A stretch of DNA of 64,000 bases from JAWPMT01 sp965242775 (GTDB lineage Bacteria; Bacteroidota; Bacteroidia; Cytophagales; Cyclobacteriaceae). How positions within the stretch are numbered: position 1 is the first letter of the stretch; every line of letters begins with the position of its first letter. The stretch spans positions 104,440 through 168,439 of the forward strand of contig CBDETI010000030.1 of the NCBI GenBank assembly GCA_965242775.1, given 5' to 3'. The notes under the pieces are model-generated. The model had not been told where the DNA came from. It saw nothing but the letters and a program-made list of their open reading frames with translations, and ran no database searches. Positions 57,884 through 64,000 of this stretch are shown one piece after another. The position numbers and the translations under genes were made by a program.

Positions 57884-60310
57884 ATGATTAGGAAGCTGCT
57901 ATTTGTACTATTCTTTGTTACTGTTTTGCTGCCACTCACGGGATTGTCGCAGAAAAGGGTAATAAGAATCGGAAGACCAGCTATCGTTGTTCCGGCTAGT
58001 GTCACATTGGTCGGGCAGGTAGTGGATATTGAGGGTGAGCCGCTGGACGCTGTGACCGTATTGGCTAATGGCATCAACGAGGGGCTCTCCACGGATAGTA
58101 ACGGTAACTTCCAGTTCACCATGCCTCCTGGAGCTTATACGCTGGTGTTTCACAGACTGGGTCTCAAACGAATCATCAAGATCGTTGAAATCTACAAGGA
58201 TGGAGAAATCGTGGTTCAAATGGAGGACAAGTCCATCAACCTCGATCAAGTAACTATTTCCGGTAACCGAGAAGAAAACGTCAAGGGAGTAATTGCCGGC
58301 GTAAACCGATTGGAAATTGAAGAAATCCAGCGACTTCCCGCGTTCCTGGGAGAGGTTGATGTCATAAAGAGTCTTCAGCTGCTCCCGGGTATCAGCACAG
58401 TGGGTGAAGGCGCAGGCGGATTCAACGTCAGAGGTGGCAAAACAGACCAAAACCTCATCCTTATGGATCAGGGGCAGATATTCAATGCCTCGCACGTACT
58501 GGGCTTCTTTAGTGCATTTAACCCGGGGGTGGTAAAGGACTTTTCACTCTATAAAGGATTTATTCCCGCACAGTTTGGTGGCCGAATTTCCTCAGTTCTG
58601 CAAGTGAATTTGAAGGAGGGCAATACCGAGAAAATTCAATTTGACGGAGGCCTGGGGATTATTTCGAGTCGCGGTGTTTTGGAAGGGCCATTGAGCAAAA
58701 ACACAACCTTTGTCGTAGGTGCCCGCACCTCCTATTCCGATTGGGTGCTTCGCACCGTACGCGACTTGGACGTGAAGAATAGTGAGGTCAGTTTTTCCGA
58801 TGCCAATGCCCTGGTCACACATCGGTTCAATGACAAGAACAAAATGCAGGCCTCATTTTACAGAAGCAAAGACTTTTTTCAGTTTTCAGACCAATTTGGG
58901 TTTGAATGGAGTACCAATCTTTTTTCGCTGAAGCATGAAGCATTCCTAGGTGAGTCGGCCAAGTCGGAAACTTCTCTTGTCAAGGGTATTTACAGCAGCT
59001 CGCGATTCGATCCGGAGGGAGTAGATGCCGCACTGGTTGAAAATGGGATAGACTACTATCAACTAAGGCAGAATTTCATCCTTACACCCAGCTTCGCTGA
59101 CGATCATACCATCAACACGGGGATCCAGGCCATGCAGTACGAAAACCGCCCCGAAACCTCCAAACCGCAAACAGAAGAGTCAGGTATCATCCCTGAAACC
59201 ATCGTTAAGGAAAACGGCAGGGAAATGAGCGCCTACATCAACGACGAAATAGAATTCAATGAGTCATTTACGATCTCCTTAGGCCTACGATACACTTTCT
59301 TTCAGAACTTCGGCCCTTATCAGGTTTTTCAATACAGCGACCCCAATGCACCTCAGGTTGAACAGATCGTTGATACAATCTCCTATACCGGCAATGAGGT
59401 GATCAAAACATATGATGGCTTCGAACCAAGAATGGCTTTGAAGTTTGAACTCACCCCGACTAGCTCAATCAAATTAAGTTACAATCGACTGAATCAATAT
59501 GTGCATACGGTCTCAAACACTACTGCTCAAAGCCCAGTAGACCTGTGGCAGGTAAGCAACACTTACATACCTCCGCAGCGATCTGACAATTTTTCGATCG
59601 GGTATTTCCGGAATTTCAAAGAAAACCAATGGCAATTTTCTCTGGATATGTTTTACAAACGATCGAGAAACTTGCTTGAATACCAGGACTTTGTTGAATT
59701 GCTCTTAAATAATCATTTGGAAACGGACCTGCTTTCTGGTTTGGGCCGGGCGTATGGCGCCGAGATATTCATCAAAAAAGACTATGGCAAATTCTCAGGG
59801 TGGCTGTCTTATACCTATTCCCGATCCATGCTTAAGATCGACAATGAAAACCCAAGGTTGCGTGTAAATCGGGGAGAGTGGTATCCCATTAATTTCGACA
59901 GACCGCACAATTTATCAATCACATCCAAGTTGAAAATTGGTAAAAAAAGCACGCTTGACGGCAATTTCACTTACACCTCCGGTCGCCCTACAAATGCCAT
60001 CATTTCGGCTTATCAAATTGGCGTGCAGCCGGTCCCCCATTTTTCAGAACGAAATCAATTCAGGATTCCGGAATACATCCGACTTGACCTAGCCCTAACC
60101 GCTGCGGACAATATTTGGAAGTTCGAAAGAAAGAAACCCAAAAAATACGAGGAAAGCGTGACTTTCTCTGTCTACAATGTACTGGGAAGGAACAATGCCT
60201 ATTCCGTCTTTTTTGTCCGTCCCGAAGGAACCACCGGCCTACCAAAGGCGCATAAATTTTCGGTGCTTGGCAATGCGCTACCAGCCCTTACATACAATAT
60301 CAAATTTTGA
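57884..60310 (+). CDS. TonB-dependent receptor with carboxypeptidase-like N-terminal domain
   Basis: An 808-residue outer-membrane receptor. Signal peptide (MIRKLLFVLFFVTVLLPLTGLSQ), then a carboxypeptidase-regulatory-like domain (about 45-125: LVGQVVDIEGEPLDAVTVLAN... FQFTMPPGAYTLVF). The plug follows (about 125-235, LPAFLGEVDVIKSLQLLPGIS, GGFNVRGGKTDQNLILMDQ), then a 22-strand-type barrel ending in ALPALTYNIKF with a terminal Phe. No SusD partner. The gene is followed after a few bases by DUF4249 lipoproteins, which often accompany this receptor type. Substrate unknown; could be a siderophore, metal or peptide. Confidence 0.92.
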   Translation: MIRKLLFVLFFVTVLLPLTGLSQKRVIRIGRPAIVVPASVTLVGQVVDIEGEPLDAVTVLANGINEGLSTDSNGNFQFTMPPGAYTLVFHRLGLKRIIKIVEIYKDGEIVVQMEDKSINLDQVTISGNREENVKGVIAGVNRLEIEEIQRLPAFLGEVDVIKSLQLLPGISTVGEGAGGFNVRGGKTDQNLILMDQGQIFNASHVLGFFSAFNPGVVKDFSLYKGFIPAQFGGRISSVLQVNLKEGNTEKIQFDGGLGIISSRGVLEGPLSKNTTFVVGARTSYSDWVLRTVRDLDVKNSEVSFSDANALVTHRFNDKNKMQASFYRSKDFFQFSDQFGFEWSTNLFSLKHEAFLGESAKSETSLVKGIYSSSRFDPEGVDAALVENGIDYYQLRQNFILTPSFADDHTINTGIQAMQYENRPETSKPQTEESGIIPETIVKENGREMSAYINDEIEFNESFTISLGLRYTFFQNFGPYQVFQYSDPNAPQVEQIVDTISYTGNEVIKTYDGFEPRMALKFELTPTSSIKLSYNRLNQYVHTVSNTTAQSPVDLWQVSNTYIPPQRSDNFSIGYFRNFKENQWQFSLDMFYKRSRNLLEYQDFVELLLNNHLETDLLSGLGRAYGAEIFIKKDYGKFSGWLSYTYSRSMLKIDNENPRLRVNRGEWYPINFDRPHNLSITSKLKIGKKSTLDGNFTYTSGRPTNAIISAYQIGVQPVPHFSERNQFRIPEYIRLDLALTAADNIWKFERKKPKKYEESVTFSVYNVLGRNNAYSVFFVRPEGTTGLPKAHKFSVLGNALPALTYNIKF

Positions 60311-60314
60311 TCCC

Positions 60315-61412
60315 ATGAACAGATTGGTCCTTATCGTGATGGTCATGACCTCCTGTTCAGAAATCATAGAGTTTGATTCGGAAGGCTCCCCGTCCCAGCT
60401 GGTTATCTTTGGCACACTTACAAACTCTTCCAATGCTCCCAATGATGTAAATGTCAGCTACACATCCGTGCGGGACACGATCCAACCTGAACCCAACGCG
60501 GAGGTCTTGCTTTATGAGGAATCTGAAATCGTTCAAATCTATCGATACGATGAAAACTCAAGAAGGTATCTTCCGACCGACGATAATTTCATGGGCATCC
60601 CCGGAAGAAGTTATTTTCTGGAAGTTCGAATAAGTGAGAACATTTATCGTTCAGTCCCCGAAAAATTGCCGGTAAAGACTATTCAGGATTCCATCACGTT
60701 CGGCTTTGGAAAGCGTAGGCTAACATCCAACCAAGGGGTCACCATCGAGCAGCCTATTATAGAGATTTTTGCGTCGGGAGAGGTAACCGATGCCACCGAA
60801 ATGGTATACTTGAAGTGGGACGTGGAGGAAATTTTTGTATTCCGTGAAGTAGTGCTAGTAAGTTTCAACTTCCCCTTCTATTCTCCAGGTAATTGTTATG
60901 TGGTCCAGCCATATGTAGCTAGCGAATTACCACTATTCAGAAGCGACGAGGCAAATAAGTATCACAAAAGGTTAGTGGTAGAACCAATTGACAGGGATTT
61001 CAAAGGATTCCATGCGTTTGGAATTGTACAATCCTCCATGACCGCTAATGCCTACAACTATTGGCAGCAAATCGAAAAGGCCAGCAACCGCATCCCCACA
61101 ATTTTCGAAACACCTCCAGGGCCGGTTAGAGGAAATATATTCAATATTGACAATGACAAGGATCGACCATTAGGCTACTTCGCAGCAGTGAAAGTTGATT
61201 CCGCCACCATTGGCACCACTGAAAAAGATCTCCCGGTGTTTTTACCAGGCGATGCTCCTCCCGGTGGATGCAACATAGCCGTTGCCTTGCAGAGTCAGGT
61301 CCCATTTAGTTGCTTTCAGTGCTTAATCAACGAAGGTGTCCCCGAAGCTTGTATCGATTGTACGGTATTGCCCGGTAGCACACGAGAGCGACCTAGCTAC
61401 CTTGAAAACTGA
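60315..61412 (+). CDS. DUF4249 family lipoprotein 1
   Basis: 365 residues from the start at 60315, four bases after the receptor stop (the frame is open further upstream only inside the receptor gene). Lipobox MVMTSC (Cys14), then a beta-rich domain typical of DUF4249: SQLVIFGTLTNSSN, FMGIPGRSYFLEV, VYLKWDVEEIFVF and NYWQQIEKASNRI. It ends with a double Cys-pair tail (CFQCL ... ACIDC). These proteins are thought to be surface partners of the neighbouring TonB receptor. Intact, unlike the next two. Confidence 0.85.
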   Translation: MNRLVLIVMVMTSCSEIIEFDSEGSPSQLVIFGTLTNSSNAPNDVNVSYTSVRDTIQPEPNAEVLLYEESEIVQIYRYDENSRRYLPTDDNFMGIPGRSYFLEVRISENIYRSVPEKLPVKTIQDSITFGFGKRRLTSNQGVTIEQPIIEIFASGEVTDATEMVYLKWDVEEIFVFREVVLVSFNFPFYSPGNCYVVQPYVASELPLFRSDEANKYHKRLVVEPIDRDFKGFHAFGIVQSSMTANAYNYWQQIEKASNRIPTIFETPPGPVRGNIFNIDNDKDRPLGYFAAVKVDSATIGTTEKDLPVFLPGDAPPGGCNIAVALQSQVPFSCFQCLINEGVPEACIDCTVLPGSTRERPSYLEN

Positions 61413-62551
61413 ATGAGACGGCTAGAAATCATATCATTCAATTCATGGGTCCTGATAATGGTTGTAATCGCTTTGGCCTCCTGCGTTTCCCTGATCGACC
61501 TTGAAACACAAAATACAGCCGGTCAGATCTCTATTTATGGGCATTTAACCAACTCCAGTCTCTATGATCAGCCAGTGCACGTTCGTAGATCAACCTCGAA
61601 TCGGGGGGCCATCCAGGCCCATAGAGAATGCAACGGTAGTAATCGTAGATGAAAACGGGGTTACGTACCCGTACGAGTACGAAGATTCACTTAAATATTA
61701 CTTGCCAAATGATAGCTTCGTTGGGGTCCCTGGAATCGCTTACCAATTGACCGTAATGCTCGAGGGAGAGGTCTTTCAATCCACATTCGAGACAATGCCT
61801 GCTTCCGGTGGTATCGACCGATCAGAAGTGCAATTTGCGCGGGAAACCCTGATTTCCGACGTGGGTGCTACCACTGAGCAACACATCCTGAGAATCCTTA
61901 CCACCACACAGTTACCCCGCTGGGCCACCTGTCTTTTTAAAGTGGGATATAGAACAAGTATATGTTCAAACCGAAATCACCCTGCCCAAGCACGTCTTTC
62001 CTTTCTCTGGCCCGAGGAACTGCTACATCAAAGAGCCTCTCCTGCCAGACAATCTGCTGCTATTTGATGGGTCGGAGGTGCTGGCACAGTCCCTCGAAGA
62101 CCAAGTCATGATCGAGACACTGCTTAATCAAAACCTGGATACAGCCGGCGGATTTGGCATCATCCAACACTCGATGACCCAGGAGGCCTTGGCGTATTGG
62201 AAAAAGGTAGACCAGGTTGCTAATAGAGTGGGCTCTCTTTTTGAGGTCCCTCCCGCTCCGATTCCGGGAAATATTTCCAATCTGACTGCCGAGGACCAAC
62301 AGGTACTCGGATTTTTCGAGGTATCCAAAGTCGATACTTCGGGTGTTTTTATCGTCGCTGAAGATATCCCTGTATTTCTAGGAAATGCTGGAGTAACCAT
62401 TAACTGCCAATATGCCCAGGAGTACCTGGCTGGAGTTCCGTTTCAATGTTTCACCTGTCTGCAAACTCACCTGGGAGTTCCAGAGGCCTGCTATAACTGC
62501 TTGTCATTGCCTGATGCTACCTTGGAAAGACCAACTTATTTGGATCGTTAA
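61413..62551 (+). pseudogene. DUF4249 family lipoprotein 2, two frameshifts
   Basis: A lipoprotein signal (VVIALASC) and full-length DUF4249 similarity are spread over three frames. Removing one G from the G6 run at 61603-61608 and one C from the C4 run at 61915-61918 gives a continuous 378-residue protein, including QLPAGPPVFLKWDIEQVYVQTEI and the double Cys-pair tail (CFTCL ... ACYNC). That length matches its neighbours (365 and 372), so the changes are recent mutations or sequence errors rather than decay. Starts immediately after DUF4249-1. Confidence 0.8.
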
Positions 62552-62561
62552 TAACGCAGCC

Positions 62562-63681
62562 ATGAAATCGATCAGAAATTTCTTCCACTTAATACTCATT
62601 GGCCTCCTGTGCCAGACCTGTATAGAAATAATTGAGTTTGATGGTGGTGAAACGAGTCAGGTTTGGATTTTTGGCAAATTCACAAATTCCACTATCTACG
62701 ATCAGGCCATAGTTGTAAGGAGAACCAATCCGGATTTAACTGGTGGCGACGCCATCGTGACTGCCGAAGTATCCGTGGAAGACGATCTGGGAAATGCATT
62801 TCCCTATACTTTCGACGAGTCTACTGGACGCTACTTACCAACAACACCTTTAGTCGGTGTACCGGGTCGGTCTTACAGAGCCCTGGTCATCTTTGACCGT
62901 CAAACTTATACGAGCCGATTCCAGCAAATGCCAACGGGGACGGTAGTCGATAGTACTTACACAAGGTTTGTAAAGAAGGCTGGTTTTAGTGATATAGGTG
63001 TTCGAATTGACCAGTACCACCTGGAGGTGTTGACGGACAGCCAATTACCTATTCAAAACACTCCTATATACCTCAAATGGGACATTCAACAAGTCTTTGT
63101 ACAACAAGAAATATCCCTACCTTCCAATAATTTCCCATTCTATTCTCCCCGCAACTGTTACATCTCCGAGACCTTCATAGGAGCTAATATTCTTCTTTTT
63201 GATGGTTCCCTTGTAAACACTAGTCGCATAGAAGGTCAGGTAGTCGCGGATGTTCTTTTAGACAATTCGTTTAAGACGTTGCGGGGGTTATGGTGTGGTT
63301 CAATCTTCTTTTGGACGCGAAGCTTTTGAATATTGGCAAAAGGTAGACGAAGTATCCAATCGTGTAGGCTCGATCTTTGAGGTCCCGCCGGCGCCGATTC
63401 CTGGCAATTTTTCCAATGTCGAGAACCCCGAAATGGAGGTGCTTGGTTTCTTCGAAGTATCTAAAGTTGACACCACGGGTACAGTTGTCACGGAAGCGGA
63501 CCTACCGGTCTTTCTCGGACTGAATGGAAATTTTATTTCGTGCGAATTCCCAATCAATGCGCTGGCCTCGGTACCAGTGAATTGCTTTGAATGCCTGCAA
63601 CAAATAGGCGTAGCAGAAGGTTGTTACAATTGCCTGAGTCTTGCCAACAGCTCCCTGCTTAGACCAAGTTTTATAGATTAA
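62562..63681 (+). pseudogene. DUF4249 family lipoprotein 3, one frameshift
   Basis: Starts at MKSIRNFFHLILIGLLCQTC (lipobox Cys about 20). Reads as DUF4249 up to about 63283 (NSFKTLRG), where the G5 run at 63283-63287 shifts the frame. Deleting one G restores LRGYGVVQSSFGREAFEYWQ and the downstream part (FEVPPAPIPGNFSN, CFECL ... GCYNC), giving 372 residues. Begins ten bases after the stop of copy 2. Whether the cell makes full-length protein cannot be told from this sequence. Confidence 0.8.
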
Positions 63682-63690
63682 AATGCTTTT

Positions 63691-64000
63691 ATGTCTAACT
63701 GCAAAACACTCAAACTCTTCGTTCTTGTCATTGCCACATTTCAAGGTTGCGTAGACGTTATCGAGTTTGATAAAGGGAATACCGGCGGCGAATTGACTAT
63801 TTACGGCAAGGTCACCAACTCGGAATTACATGACCAAAATATTAGTATTAGCCGCACTTCTAACGGGGATGGTCCCGCCACGGTAGTGAATACGGCCAAC
63901 GTCCAGGTAGAGGACGAATTAGGCAACGTATTCCCCTACCAGTTTGATGAGGAGGAGCAATACTATGTGCCGGTTAGTGGCTACGCAGGGGTTCCAGGGG
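63691..64000 (+). CDS. DUF4249 family lipoprotein 4, partial
   Basis: The fourth tandem paralogue, cut by the window end. Start ATG at 63691, signal MSNCKTLKLFVLVIATFQGC, then VIEFDKGNTGGELTIYGKVTNSELHDQNISISR and ANVQVEDELGNVFPYQFDEEEQYYVPVSGYAGVPG, close to copies 2 and 3. Nine bases separate it from the stop of copy 3. No frameshift in the visible 310 bases. Confidence 0.82.
   Translation, partial: MSNCKTLKLFVLVIATFQGCVDVIEFDKGNTGGELTIYGKVTNSELHDQNISISRTSNGDGPATVVNTANVQVEDELGNVFPYQFDEEEQYYVPVSGYAGVPG

Overview
The window reads as chromosomal DNA of a Bacteroidota bacterium, most likely a Cytophagales-type, probably marine organism. The reasons are lineage-typical families (GWxTD lipoprotein, DUF2480, DUF4249 lipoproteins, UnbV/ASPIC FG-GAP lipoproteins, TonB-dependent receptors with a carboxypeptidase-like N-terminal domain) and a promoter of the Bacteroidota type (TTG, then TAnnTTTG) in front of the rRNA operon. 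Species cannot be named from the sequence alone.

Layout. 1-8.9 kb holds housekeeping and envelope genes: partial rlmB, a GWxTD lipoprotein, a SAM methyltransferase overlapping a dps gene, asnB divergent from an NlpC/P60 hydrolase, tRNA-Ala(GGC), an M23 endopeptidase and a PD40/OmpA protein split by a frameshift. 8.9-15.9 kb is a complete minus-strand rRNA operon (16S, tRNA-Ile, tRNA-Ala, 23S, 5S). Its downstream end carries several degenerate 5S-like copies with GC-rich insertions. 15.9-22.9 kb has DUF2480, tsaB, an S41 protease, rnpA-rpmH, a PfkB kinase, a GDPD lipoprotein and a metallophosphoesterase.

23.0-35.6 kb is a minus-strand catabolic block. It contains a haloperoxidase-like PAP2 lipoprotein, periplasmic trehalase, an SSS sodium symporter, glpK, glpD, an amylosucrase-family GH13, an oligo-1,6-glucosidase-type GH13 and a ROK sugar kinase. 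Together these could import glucosides, release glucose and glycerol, and phosphorylate both. 35.7-45.1 kb is a pentose block: a second SSS symporter, a Nudix-type regulator with a palindromic operator, and the operon xylB-xylA-sugar porter-GH43-GH26-like lipoprotein.

45.2-55.7 kb has three ~1,100-residue UnbV/ASPIC FG-GAP lipoproteins and one small lipoprotein with overlapping reading frames. Next is an orphan protein (55.7-57.1 kb) whose helical layout recalls the pore-forming domain of Cry toxins. A lone TonB-plug lipoprotein follows, then a TonB-dependent receptor with four tandem DUF4249 lipoproteins. Two of these carry single-base frameshifts, and the fourth runs off the window.

Four +1 frameshifts in short homopolymers (near 7460, 61603, 61915 and 63283) may be sequencing errors or real mutations; the sequence alone cannot decide.
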